Positions 44,902 through 54,910 of a DNA stretch of 64,000 bases are shown piece by piece. A model generated the notes under the pieces. That model was given only the letters and a program-made list of their open reading frames with translations, did not search any database and was not told the origin of the DNA. The position numbers and the translations under genes are program-made. The stretch spans positions 1 through 64,000 of the forward strand of contig CAKRRH010000004.1 of NCBI GenBank assembly GCA_934394855.1, written 5' to 3'. This DNA is from an uncultured Eubacteriales bacterium (GTDB lineage Bacteria; Bacillota; Clostridia; Oscillospirales; Acutalibacteraceae). Position 1 is the stretch's first letter. Each line of letters opens with the position of its first letter.

Positions 44902-45456
44902 ATGGCTGATAAAACAACATATCCGAATCCGGACAGAGCGCCGAAAAAATTTACGAAAAAGAGTCTGCACGGCAGAACAAGAGTAATGATTTTTTCGTAC
45001 AAGGATCTCCGCCGATTCCAAAATTTCATCATCAATGTATTCGGTTGGGACATGATCGAAGCGCCAAAAGCGCTCAGCGGATTGGAAGCGGGCGATGCGC
45101 ACCCCGGAATCATCATTGCAACTGGACCTGCGCAATATGATTATGAGGGCGTTACCCCGGGTCATATGAACGCATATGTTCATTGGGCAGGCGACAACGA
45201 CCTTGCGAAAATCGGACCGTTTACCGAAATCGACATGGAGACGCCGCTTGAGGAAACGATCAAGAAGATGACCGACCACGGAGCCGAGCTGATTCTTGAC
45301 AAGAAGATCTCAAGACTTGCAAAGCCGCTCGATGACAGCAAACAAAGCTGGGAGCCGCACGCAGTTCTGGCAGATCCTGCCGGCAACTTACATTATTTAT
45401 GGAAATGCCCGTCGTCAAGAACATGGGATGAACTTGAGACGGAATATGACGAATAA
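44902..45456 (+). CDS. VOC-fold protein, triad 1 member A
   Basis: 184 residues. A short N-terminal Pro/Lys-rich leader (YPNPDRAPKKFTKKSLHGR), then a single vicinal-oxygen-chelate domain with the pattern of the SgaA/glyoxalase-like group: SYKDLRRFQNFIINVFGWD, ATGPAQYDYEGVTPGHMN, and ending WKCPSSRTWDELETEYD. The usual VOC metal ligands are not apparent: Arg replaces the first His, and Tyr occupies the place of the last Glu. The ATG at 44902 follows AAAGGAGG at 8 bases. First gene of the operon. Probably a ligand-binding protein or an enzyme of unusual mechanism. Confidence 0.85.
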   Translation: MADKTTYPNPDRAPKKFTKKSLHGRTRVMIFSYKDLRRFQNFIINVFGWDMIEAPKALSGLEAGDAHPGIIIATGPAQYDYEGVTPGHMNAYVHWAGDNDLAKIGPFTEIDMETPLEETIKKMTDHGAELILDKKISRLAKPLDDSKQSWEPHAVLADPAGNLHYLWKCPSSRTWDELETEYDE

Positions 45457-45472
45457 AAGGAGCAGATCTAAT

Positions 45473-46024
45473 ATGAGCAAAACAACATATCCAAATCCCG
45501 ACAGGGCACCGAAAAAATTCACAAAAAAGAGCCTGCACGGAAGAACAAGACTTATGGTTTTGGGTTACAAGGATCTTCACCGATTCATGAATTTCTACAT
45601 AAATGTATTCGGTTGGGATTCTATCGAAATGCCCGAGGCAGCAAGCGGAATCCCGTCGGGTGATCCAAATCCGGCGCTTTTGATGGCAACGGGACCTGCA
45701 CAATATGATTACGAGGGCGTTACCCCGGGTCATATGAATGTTTGCGCAAGACCGGCATATAACGGTCATGTTGAGACGATCGGTTCATGGACCGAAATCG
45801 ACATGGAGTCGCCGCTTGAAGAAACGATCAAGAAGATGACCGATCACGGTGCTAAGCTGATACTTGATAAAAATGTATCATCGTTTGCAAAACCGCTTGA
45901 CGACAGCAAACAGAGCTGGGAGATTCATGCGGCAATCGAAGACCCCGCAGGAAATCATCTTTATCTTTGGAAGTGTCCGTCGTCAAGAACATGGGATGAG
46001 CTTGAAACGGAATATGACGTTTAA
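45473..46024 (+). CDS. VOC-fold protein, triad 1 member B
   Basis: 183 residues, a close paralogue of the preceding gene: same leader (TYPNPDRAPKKFTKKSLHGR), same ATGPAQYDYEGVTPGHMN and same C-terminus WKCPSSRTWDELETEYDV. Differences cluster between the conserved strands, as expected for a heterodimer with distinct ligand contacts. Canonical metal ligands are again missing. The ATG at 45473 has AAAGGAG upstream; the frame is open far into the previous gene but that part is out-of-frame overlap. Confidence 0.85.
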   Translation: MSKTTYPNPDRAPKKFTKKSLHGRTRLMVLGYKDLHRFMNFYINVFGWDSIEMPEAASGIPSGDPNPALLMATGPAQYDYEGVTPGHMNVCARPAYNGHVETIGSWTEIDMESPLEETIKKMTDHGAKLILDKNVSSFAKPLDDSKQSWEIHAAIEDPAGNHLYLWKCPSSRTWDELETEYDV

Positions 46025-46050
46025 TTTTACAATCGAGAGGAGCATTTAAA

Positions 46051-46725
46051 ATGAAAAAAATATATACTTGCTTTGCTTGCGGTTTTCCGATCGCATTTGA
46101 AGAAACAGAAGTACCGGCAGCGTGTCCGGGTTGCGGTGCACCGAGATCTCAGTTTCTTGAGGAACCGTGGTGCGGAAGCATTGATAAACGAAGAATCCAT
46201 GTAGATCCGCCTGAGGTTGATCCAAACCGCGATCCGTTCGACATTTCGTTCCATGTTGCAAAGGACTTTGTTCCGCAAAAGGGCGACGGCCGAATCCGCA
46301 GATGGGTAATGGGCTATAACAAAGGACAGGCTGCAGAAATGAGATCGTTCTATGAGGACATTTTCGAGTGGGACATCATTGATGTTGAAGGCAGCGACCC
46401 GGAAAATCCGGTAATGTACTGTGCAACAGGCCCCGGCACTCCCGATTGGGAGCCGAGAGTATGCTCATTCGGCTATGGCTTCTTGGTTCCGATGGAAGAC
46501 GGCGTTGTAGCACCGAGCATGATCATTGAAGTTAAAAACATTGACGAAACCGTTAAAAAAGCAATCGAATGCGGCGGCAAGCTGGTTAAAGAGCGGTTCA
46601 CCGTTCTCGGCGACGACTATGCGGCAATCGAGGATTCGGAAGGCAATCAATATTACATTTGGGAATTACCCGACAGCGTCCCGGATTATTGCATAAACGG
46701 TGTTAAAAACACAGGAGCACAATAA
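46051..46725 (+). CDS. Rubredoxin-VOC fusion protein, triad 1 member C
   Basis: 224 residues. Residues 1-40 are a rubredoxin-like knuckle pair, as in rubrerythrin C-termini: Cys7-x2-Cys10-Gly and Cys25-Pro-Gly-Cys28-Gly-Ala-Pro. A linker with SIDKRRIHVDPP leads to a VOC domain (about 75-215) with ATGPGTPDWEP, SFGYGFLVP, and IEDSEGNQYYIWE. The Cys4 site should bind iron (electron transfer) or zinc. No VOC metal ligand set is evident. Part of a unit that is repeated at the end of the operon. Function unknown. Confidence 0.85.
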   Translation: MKKIYTCFACGFPIAFEETEVPAACPGCGAPRSQFLEEPWCGSIDKRRIHVDPPEVDPNRDPFDISFHVAKDFVPQKGDGRIRRWVMGYNKGQAAEMRSFYEDIFEWDIIDVEGSDPENPVMYCATGPGTPDWEPRVCSFGYGFLVPMEDGVVAPSMIIEVKNIDETVKKAIECGGKLVKERFTVLGDDYAAIEDSEGNQYYIWELPDSVPDYCINGVKNTGAQ

Positions 46726-46741
46726 TAAAAAAATAAATTTG

Positions 46742-46780
46742 ACTTGTTCGGAAGAACGGAAAGCAGTTTTCCGAACAAGT
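46742..46780 (+). repeat. Intercistronic hairpin before the ABC ATPase
   Basis: ACTTGTTCGGAA (46742-46753) and TTCCGAACAAGT (46769-46780), 12 perfect pairs, no T run after it. It is likely an mRNA stability or processing element separating the VOC triad from the transporter. Confidence 0.6.
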
Positions 46781-46806
46781 TGAACCTAACGGATAGGAGC
46801 ATAAAC

Positions 46807-48306
46807 ATGAATGAGACAATTCTGAGGGCTGAGCATATGTTCAAAGAATTCGGTCCCACAAAAGCCGTTACCGATGTAACATTGGAGCTTAAAAGCGGCT
46901 GTGTAACCGGACTCGTCGGAGAAAACGGATCGGGAAAATCTACTCTTTCGAGCATGATCGCCGGCGTTTATCCGCCCACAAAAGGCGAAATGACATTTAA
47001 AGGACAGCCTTACAGTCCTAAATCCGTTCTGGATGCAAGAAAATCGGGAATACAGTATTTGACCCAGGAACAGGGAACGATCGACGGAATGACCGTTGCG
47101 GAAAATATGTTTTTGGGTGAAGAGGACGCTTTGTCAAAGGGAATCATGGTCAGCATTTCAAAGCTGAACAAAGCGTCGCGAAAGATCCTCGATGAAAACG
47201 GATTGGTATATGTTAAACCGAACACCCCGGTCGATGTATATTCTTTCGAGGACAGAAAGATGATTGAGACGGCAAGAAGCCTTTCGCATCAGCCGGCAAT
47301 CCTCATAATCGACGAAACCACCACAGCTCTTTCGCAAAAGGGCCGTGACAGAATATATGACATAATTTTTGACCAAAAGGAAAAGGGCACCGCAATTTTG
47401 GTAATATCCCATGACCTTGACGAGGTCAAAAAGCTTTGCGACGAAGTAGTTGTAATGCGTGACGGAAAATATATCACAACGCTTACAGGCGACGAAATTG
47501 AGCCGGACAACATTCGTCAGAAAATGATCGGTCGCGATGTCGACGGATCATATTACAGACCTGATTTCGAATGCTCATATGATGACGAGGTCGTACTTGA
47601 AGTAAAAGATCTGTCAGTCGACGGAATATTCAGCGATGTAAGCTTCGACCTTCATAAGGGCGAGATTTTGGGAATCGGCGGACTGAGCGAATGCGGAATG
47701 CATGAGTTGCTTAAAACCGTGTTCGGCGCAATCAAGCCGACAACAGGCAGCGTAATCTTGAAAGACGGCAACATTCCTCTGACAAGCACGACCGTTTCAA
47801 TTAAAAACAAAGTCGCCTATATCCCGAAGGACAGAGATAAAGAATCGCTGTTCCAGGCAACGAGCATTAAAGACAACATTGTAACGGCGGCGCTCGGAAA
47901 GCTCAGCAAGGGCTGCTTCATTTCGCCGAGAGCGGAAAAGAAGCTTGCAAAGCAAGAGGCTGAGCGAATGGAAGTCAAAATGAGAGATATCGAGCAATAT
48001 GTTCGAGATCTCAGCGGCGGCAACAAACAAAAGGTAGTTGTTGCAAAATGGCTTGCAAACGACTCAAAGATATTCATAATGGACTGCCCGACACGAGGAA
48101 TCGATGTTGGCGTTAAGGAAAAGATTTATCATTTGATGAACGACCTCAAAAACCAAGGCGCATCGATTTTGATGGTTTCCGAGGAAATGATGGAGCTGAT
48201 CGGAATGGCGGACAGAATCATCACAATGAAAAACGGAAAGCTCAGCGAAACCTTTGAGCGCAGCGCAGATTTGACCGAATCAACCATTATCGGCGCAATA
48301 GTTTAA
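46807..48306 (+). CDS. CUT2-type sugar ABC transporter ATPase (RbsA/MglA-like)
   Basis: 499 residues, two fused ATPase domains. Domain 1: Walker A GENGSGKST (38-46) and Walker B ILIIDETTT, with a degenerate signature (YSFEDRK). Domain 2: degenerate Walker A (GLSECGMHELL), good signature LSGGNKQK, and Walker B IFIMDCPTRG in which the catalytic Glu is Cys. One composite ATP site is therefore canonical and one is dead, more strongly so than in usual RbsA. The ATG at 46807 follows GGATAGGAG. It forms a transporter with the next three genes. Confidence 0.92.
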   Translation: MNETILRAEHMFKEFGPTKAVTDVTLELKSGCVTGLVGENGSGKSTLSSMIAGVYPPTKGEMTFKGQPYSPKSVLDARKSGIQYLTQEQGTIDGMTVAENMFLGEEDALSKGIMVSISKLNKASRKILDENGLVYVKPNTPVDVYSFEDRKMIETARSLSHQPAILIIDETTTALSQKGRDRIYDIIFDQKEKGTAILVISHDLDEVKKLCDEVVVMRDGKYITTLTGDEIEPDNIRQKMIGRDVDGSYYRPDFECSYDDEVVLEVKDLSVDGIFSDVSFDLHKGEILGIGGLSECGMHELLKTVFGAIKPTTGSVILKDGNIPLTSTTVSIKNKVAYIPKDRDKESLFQATSIKDNIVTAALGKLSKGCFISPRAEKKLAKQEAERMEVKMRDIEQYVRDLSGGNKQKVVVAKWLANDSKIFIMDCPTRGIDVGVKEKIYHLMNDLKNQGASILMVSEEMMELIGMADRIITMKNGKLSETFERSADLTESTIIGAIV

Positions 48307-48325
48307 ACGAGGGAGGATAAAGAAA

Positions 48326-49240
48326 ATGGTAGAGAAACTCAGAAAAATAATTCCGATTGCCGGACTGTTGATAATTTTCGTTATCTTCTCCTTGACCACC
48401 GGCGGAATGTTCCTCAAATGGAACAACATCCAAAACCTGATCGCACAGTCGTCAATTACAATGGTAGCCGCAATCGGTACCGCATTTGTAATGACGCACA
48501 ACAACCTTGACTTTTCGCTTGGCGGCGCTTGCGCACTTTGCTGCGTGCTGTCATATCTGATAGTCGGCAGCAACATGGCGCTGTTCTTCATTCTTTGCAT
48601 TGTTTTCGGCATCATTTGCGGACTTTTCTCGGCAATACTTCATGTTAAAGGCGAAGTTCCGGCGTTCATCGCAGGCATGTGTCTTATGTTTGCCGGCAGA
48701 GGCTTGGCACAGAGCGTTGCGGCAGGCAGAACAATGATGGTAGCGCAGGCTGCAAAATTCAACAATGTATGGTTTTTCGTAATCGTATTGGTTGTAGTAT
48801 TCTTAATCGGCTACTTCCTTTACAACTACACGAAAATCGGTAAATATCAGAAGCTTATCGGTACAAACCCGAAAGCGGCAGAACTCAGCGGAATCAATGT
48901 CGGAAGATATAAGACAATCGCTTTTGTAATCAGCGGCGTGACAATCGGCATTGCCTCATGCCTTACAATTATCAGAAGCCCGAGCATTGTCGGCGCAACG
49001 GGTACAAACCTTGAAACCAATGTACTTTTGGCGCTGTCCCTCGGCGGATTGTCAATGACCGGCGGCTCTTCATCAAAAATCAGAACAGCTGTAATCGGTA
49101 CCTTGATCTTCTTCATGCTCAACAACGGACTTACCCTTTGGGGTCTTGACCCGAACCTTGTTGACATCATCAAGGCGATCTTCTTCCTCGGCACGGTTGC
49201 AATATCCATCGATCGTTCTCAGCACGATGTAATCGTATGA
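48326..49240 (+). CDS. Sugar ABC transporter permease 1 (RbsC/AraH family)
   Basis: 304 residues, eight to ten hydrophobic segments. Family segments: NNLDFSLGGACAL after the first helices, GTNPKAAELSGINVGRYK in the cytoplasmic loop contacting the ATPase, and SMTGGSSSKI. CUT2 permeases import monosaccharides or small glycosides. Begins 20 bases after the ATPase gene with GGGAGGA. Confidence 0.92.
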   Translation: MVEKLRKIIPIAGLLIIFVIFSLTTGGMFLKWNNIQNLIAQSSITMVAAIGTAFVMTHNNLDFSLGGACALCCVLSYLIVGSNMALFFILCIVFGIICGLFSAILHVKGEVPAFIAGMCLMFAGRGLAQSVAAGRTMMVAQAAKFNNVWFFVIVLVVVFLIGYFLYNYTKIGKYQKLIGTNPKAAELSGINVGRYKTIAFVISGVTIGIASCLTIIRSPSIVGATGTNLETNVLLALSLGGLSMTGGSSSKIRTAVIGTLIFFMLNNGLTLWGLDPNLVDIIKAIFFLGTVAISIDRSQHDVIV

Positions 49241-49291
49241 TCGGTGTGATTGAAAACAGATAATAAAAATTTTAAAGGAGCGAAAAACAAA

Positions 49292-50455
49292 ATGAAATCG
49301 AACTTCAAAAAAATCCTAAGCGTAATTCTCGCAGTAGCAATGCTCGTTTCGGCAAGCTTCATTCTTTCAAGTTGCGGCGACAACTCGGGCAAACAGAATG
49401 ACACAACAAAGGCAGCCGACAGCGGCGAAAAACAGAAAATCGGTATGATCTGGTACGGCAACACAGACGCAATGGGCGGCACATTCTATGCATGGGCCAA
49501 CAAAGCGGCTGAAGCGCTCAATGTTGAGCTTGTTTGGAAACTCGGCAGCTACACAACAGCAGACGAGCTTACAGACTGCGAAAACCTCATCAGCGCAGGC
49601 TGCAAAGGTATCTACATGATCCCGATGGACACATCGGCTAACCTCCAGCTCGGAACAGCTTGTCAGAATGCCGGCGTATATCTTGCAATGTCAAACAGAG
49701 ACATCACAGATAAAGACGTTCTTTCAGCAGTTCAGTCCAACCCCTATTTCGTAACAAGAATCAAAGACGACAGCTACGAAGTTTGCAAAGATATGGTTAA
49801 AGTTTTGGCAGACAAGGGCGTTAAAAAGGTATGCATGCTCGCAGGCGACCCGTCAGACGTTATGATGGTTGACAGAAACAAGGGCTTTGAAGACGGCGCT
49901 AAAGAATATGGAGTGCAGATCCTTGCAACATCACAGCTCGTATCGGGCGACGCAACAGCAAACGTTGACAGCATCAACAACTTCCTCACACTCTATCCGG
50001 ATATGCAGGGAATTCTTGCTTCATCGGGCACAGCAGGCGTTGGCGAAGCTATCATCACAGCACTCAACAGCTCAAACAGAGAAAAAGGCTCAGTAAAGGT
50101 TGCAGCTTTTGATACATTTGAAGGCAACAAAGAAGCATTTGAACAGGGCTGGCTCGCAGCATCATGCGGCGGTTACACATCAGAATGCCTCATCTCCTTC
50201 ATTTCACTTGTAAACAAGGTTAAGGGCAACAACGCATCTGACAAGATCATGGAACTCTCACTTTCTCCGCTGCTTATCTCAAGTGCAGAGGACATGGAAG
50301 TATTCTCAAAATATGTTGATAATCCGGAAGTATTCCTTTACAGCGACGACTTGGTTAAGAGCCTTGTAGGTCCTGATGTAAAAGAAGCAGATTATCAGAA
50401 GGTTCTCGACAACTGGTCACTCGATTTCGTAAAAGAGGCAGCAGGCGTTAAATAA
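49292..50455 (+). CDS. Sugar-binding lipoprotein of the ABC transporter
   Basis: 387 residues, lipoprotein signal with lipobox Leu-Ser-Ser-Cys28, then a Ser/Thr/Asp-rich linker and a type 1 periplasmic-binding fold (KQKIGMIWYGNTDAMGG, GCKGIYMIPMD, ILASSGTAGVGEAI). Unlike typical ribose-binding proteins, much of the central sequence is divergent, which suggests a different ligand. The ATG at 49292 follows AAAGGAGCG; it is placed between the two permease genes, and the rich codon context suggests strong expression. Confidence 0.92.
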   Translation: MKSNFKKILSVILAVAMLVSASFILSSCGDNSGKQNDTTKAADSGEKQKIGMIWYGNTDAMGGTFYAWANKAAEALNVELVWKLGSYTTADELTDCENLISAGCKGIYMIPMDTSANLQLGTACQNAGVYLAMSNRDITDKDVLSAVQSNPYFVTRIKDDSYEVCKDMVKVLADKGVKKVCMLAGDPSDVMMVDRNKGFEDGAKEYGVQILATSQLVSGDATANVDSINNFLTLYPDMQGILASSGTAGVGEAIITALNSSNREKGSVKVAAFDTFEGNKEAFEQGWLAASCGGYTSECLISFISLVNKVKGNNASDKIMELSLSPLLISSAEDMEVFSKYVDNPEVFLYSDDLVKSLVGPDVKEADYQKVLDNWSLDFVKEAAGVK

Positions 50456-50504
50456 GCAAACATAATGATTATTTGAAATATATAATTTCATGAGGTGAAA
50501 TTCA

Positions 50505-51482
50505 ATGAGTAAAGTTCTTGAAAAAATTAAAAATTATGCACTCTCGGTGTTGGCGCCGATTATTATGATAGCGCTTTTATTGTTGGTTTCACCCGAAACA
50601 CGATCATTCAACGCAATCATATCACTGTTAAGACAAGGCTTTATTCCTACCGTAATAGGTTGGGGCGTTCTTTACAACATGAAAGTCGGAAACTGGGACT
50701 TTTCAATCGGTGCGCGCTATGTGCTTGCGGCAATTTTGGCAGGCAACCTTGCTATCAATCTTAACATGGGAGTTTTCGGATTGGTTCTCTTCTCAATCGT
50801 AATCTCGCTGGTTTTCGGCGTAATCGTCGGACTGGTTTATAAATTCCTTAAGATCCCGACCCTGATAGCTTCAATCGGTTTAGCGCTCATCTTTGAGAGT
50901 TTGACACGAATTGTTTACAATGGCGGCGGTGTTCATCTGCCGACAAACATGATGGTATTAAGCAACGCCCCATTTGACCTTATTATCTTTGTTCTGTGCT
51001 TTGCACTTGCGGCTTTCTTCTATTACAAGAGAAGAATCGGTTACAGCATTCGTGCTGTCGGAAGCAACCCGACAGTTGCACAGACAAACGGAATCAATGC
51101 TCTTAACACAAAAACATGGGCACTAATCCTTTCAGGATTGTTCGCAGGGCTCTACACCGTACTTGCGCTGAGCAAGTCGGGTGTAAGCTCGGCAGTCTCA
51201 GGCACACTCGGCAGTGCGTCAATCGTATTCGACGCAATGATGTGCGTGCTCATCGGTATGGCGATCTGCGGCAAAGGCAACATTATTTTCTCAATTTACG
51301 GCGGCGCAATCATCACCCAGATTCTTAAAATGGGAATGACCGCAATCGGCTTGCCTACAACATACAACAAGGTTGTAATCGCAGTATTCGTTATCTTCTT
51401 CATGGTTCTTTCTTCAAAATCAGCGTCGATTGAAAAATTCACCGCAAAGATTTTCAAGAAAAACAAACCTGCTGAAGCATAA
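50505..51482 (+). CDS. Sugar ABC transporter permease 2 (RbsC/AraH family)
   Basis: 325 residues, about ten hydrophobic segments; KVGNWDFSIGARYVLAA and GSNPTVAQTNGINALNTKTW are the family loops. Having two different CUT2 permeases beside one ATPase indicates a heterodimeric channel. The ATG follows GAGGTGAAA. Confidence 0.92.
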   Translation: MSKVLEKIKNYALSVLAPIIMIALLLLVSPETRSFNAIISLLRQGFIPTVIGWGVLYNMKVGNWDFSIGARYVLAAILAGNLAINLNMGVFGLVLFSIVISLVFGVIVGLVYKFLKIPTLIASIGLALIFESLTRIVYNGGGVHLPTNMMVLSNAPFDLIIFVLCFALAAFFYYKRRIGYSIRAVGSNPTVAQTNGINALNTKTWALILSGLFAGLYTVLALSKSGVSSAVSGTLGSASIVFDAMMCVLIGMAICGKGNIIFSIYGGAIITQILKMGMTAIGLPTTYNKVVIAVFVIFFMVLSSKSASIEKFTAKIFKKNKPAEA

Positions 51483-51509
51483 TATTTGATCGTAAAAAAT
51501 GCTTGTAAA

Positions 51510-51546
51510 CGGGCGGTAATAAGACAGAAAAAATTATTGCCGCCCG
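51510..51546 (+). repeat. Intercistronic hairpin after permease 2
   Basis: CGGGCGGTAATAA (51510-51522) and TTATTGCCGCCCG (51534-51546), 13 pairs with one G-U, no T run. It probably protects the upstream transporter mRNA or marks a processing site. Confidence 0.6.
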
Positions 51547-51599
51547 ATGCAAAATCGGGTGAAAATCACAGCTAATAACTCAAGGAGATCGTGAGCAAA

Positions 51600-52034
51600 A
51601 TGAAAATTCGGGTATTATTCAGACAAATTCAACAGGTTCCGGTTGAAAACAGAGAGCTTCAGGCAAAGCTTGAACATGAAAGCGACCTTGCAAGCGTCCG
51701 ACTCGGACTGCCGCTTCCTCTCAGAATGAGACCGTTCACCGGAAGCATGGACTCAAGAATCAGAGTATCCGAGAGAGAATATGAATCTATCGCCGAATTT
51801 ACAAAGCTTCATGTAAAATGGGCAAACGATCCGGAGTGTCAGAAAATCGCAAAAGAATGGGAAAAATGCTATGACTGGCAGCGCCAGGAAATTCTATATG
51901 TAGATGATTCCCGTGATCCGATAATGCCTTGGATTCAAATGGCGGCAGAAAAGGAAAGAACCGTGCTTTATACGGTAAATCCAAATTATACAATGCCGTG
52001 CGATTGGGATAAAAGAGGAGGTAAGGATCAATGA
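51600..52034 (+). CDS. Small protein of unknown function, paralogue of the next gene (possible ferredoxin-like dimeric barrel)
   Basis: About 144 residues. I do not recognise the family. It has an RQIQQVP start, an HPLP-like segment (GLPLPLRMRPFTG), then an S-x-x-R-V strand, a long helix with ANDPECQKIAKEWEKCY, and ILYVDDSRDP. The strand-helix-strand pattern recalls NIPSNAP/EthD-type dimeric alpha-beta barrels (inference). The ATG at 51600 aligns with the paralogue's start; a GTG at 51591 is the alternative. It overlaps the next gene by 4 bases. Confidence 0.7.
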   Translation: MKIRVLFRQIQQVPVENRELQAKLEHESDLASVRLGLPLPLRMRPFTGSMDSRIRVSEREYESIAEFTKLHVKWANDPECQKIAKEWEKCYDWQRQEILYVDDSRDPIMPWIQMAAEKERTVLYTVNPNYTMPCDWDKRGGKDQ

Positions 52035-52408
52035 AAGTAATGTACAGACAAACGCAGCGAATACCGTTTGAAAAATGGCTTCAGGAATTGGAGCTTGAGA
52101 GAAAAACCGACGACGAAGAAAGCAGACTCGGCCATCCGTTACCGAGAAGATACCGCTATTTTTCGGGAGCAGAACGCTCACAGACCCGTGTTCATGAGCG
52201 TGTATATGATGATTTTGAAAAATGGGGTCAGTTGTTCGAGGATTGGTCGGAGGACGAAGTTTGCCAACAGCTTGAAGTAGAAAGACATAATTATTATGTC
52301 TGGGAAAAGGAAGAATTGTTCTATGTTGACGACCCGGTTGACTTGGAACAGTTGAAAAATGAGCTTAAAGCTCAGGGCAAGGAAATTGCCGACATATATA
52401 AGGACTGA
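52031..52408 (+). CDS. Small protein of unknown function, paralogue of the previous gene
   Basis: 125 residues. Shares with its upstream neighbour the order M-K-V.R..QR.P near the N-terminus, RLGHPLPRRYRYFSGAE, SQTRVHERVYDDFE, the long acidic helix, and ELFYVDDP. No transmembrane or signal segment. Strongly acidic C-terminus. Pairing of two small paralogues with translational overlap suggests a heteromer. GH1 and kinase neighbours suggest a role in substrate or aglycone handling. Confidence 0.7.
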   Translation: MKVMYRQTQRIPFEKWLQELELERKTDDEESRLGHPLPRRYRYFSGAERSQTRVHERVYDDFEKWGQLFEDWSEDEVCQQLEVERHNYYVWEKEELFYVDDPVDLEQLKNELKAQGKEIADIYKD

Positions 52409-52472
52409 AATTGAAAGAAACAGGTCGATTTATGACCGATAATTGATATATAAAAACAAGGAGCGTGCAAAA

Positions 52473-53453
52473 ATGAAAGTATTGGCTTTGGATTTTGGCG
52501 GAAGCTCGGTAAAATATGGCGTAGTTGATGAAAATGCGATAATTACCGAATCGGGCAAAAAGCCCGCACCGCTCGGTTCTGTTGAAGAATTTGCCGATTG
52601 TGTAAATGAAATTTATCAGCAATATAAAGACGAAGTATGCGGAATCGGCGTAAGCCTGCCCGGAAACATCGACCCGAAGAGCGGCGTGTTGCTCGGCAGC
52701 GGCGTATATATGAAGCTATACGGCAAGAGCATCACCGAGATCATCAAAGATAAATGCGGCGTTGAAGCGGCGGTTGAAAACGACGGAAAATGCGGCGCAT
52801 TGTCGGAAGCATGGAAGGGTTCGCTCGAAGACTGCAACGACGGAATCGTTTTAATTCTCGGTTCGGGAATAGCAGGCGGTGTGATCAAGGATCATAAGGT
52901 TCACAGCGGCAAAGGCTTCAATGCGGGCGAGTTTTCATATTCCGTGACCGTCCCCGGCGACTATTCGCTGATGTCAAGCGCAGTGCTCAATGTCGGAATG
53001 CTCGGCGTAACATATAAGCTTTGCAAAATGAAAAATCTTGATTTAAATGTTCAGGATTCCGCACCGACGCAGTTGTTCATGGAATCGCAGCTCGGCGACA
53101 AATTCCCGAAATATGACGAAGAACCCAAAAAAATCGTTGCCGACGGCAAACAGTTTTTCAAATGGGTCAAAGAGGGCGACAAGGATGCGCTCAAAGTATA
53201 TGACGAATTTATCAAATCGCTCGGAAGCATGGTCGTTAATGCCCAAATATGCTACGGACCCGACAAAATCGTAATCGGCGGCGGTCTTTCCCGTGAGGAA
53301 ATGGTGCTTGAGGATCTCAAAAAAGAGGTCGATAAATATTTGGTCGGCTATGGAATTGACCAAATGATCAAGCCGGAGATCGTTGTCAGCACCTATCGCA
53401 GCGAGGCAAATATTTGCGGAGCGGCATATAATTTCTTAAACTGCCGCAACTAA
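52473..53453 (+). CDS. ROK-family sugar kinase (glucokinase or beta-glucoside kinase)
   Basis: 326 residues. N-terminal phosphate motif LALDFGGSSVKYGVVD, catalytic Asp in ENDGKCGALSE, and GSGIAGGVI. It lacks the Cys-rich zinc motif of glucokinase/NagC-type ROK proteins and instead has GEFSYSV, as in beta-glucoside kinases of the BglK type. With the 6-phospho-type GH1 next to it, a BglK role (phosphorylating an imported beta-glucoside) fits; glucokinase acting after cleavage is the alternative. ATG at 52473 follows AAGGAGCG. Confidence 0.88.
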   Translation: MKVLALDFGGSSVKYGVVDENAIITESGKKPAPLGSVEEFADCVNEIYQQYKDEVCGIGVSLPGNIDPKSGVLLGSGVYMKLYGKSITEIIKDKCGVEAAVENDGKCGALSEAWKGSLEDCNDGIVLILGSGIAGGVIKDHKVHSGKGFNAGEFSYSVTVPGDYSLMSSAVLNVGMLGVTYKLCKMKNLDLNVQDSAPTQLFMESQLGDKFPKYDEEPKKIVADGKQFFKWVKEGDKDALKVYDEFIKSLGSMVVNAQICYGPDKIVIGGGLSREEMVLEDLKKEVDKYLVGYGIDQMIKPEIVVSTYRSEANICGAAYNFLNCRN

Positions 53454-54875
<1,422 letters not shown>

Positions 54876-54910
54876 ATGAAGCGATATTATTTGATAAAGG
54901 AGGCAAAAAA

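Noticed and set aside
50586..50600. parS-like sequence in the permease 2 gene
   Set aside because: Only 12 of 14 core bases match the consensus and the centre CCC breaks the palindrome. A chance match is plausible.
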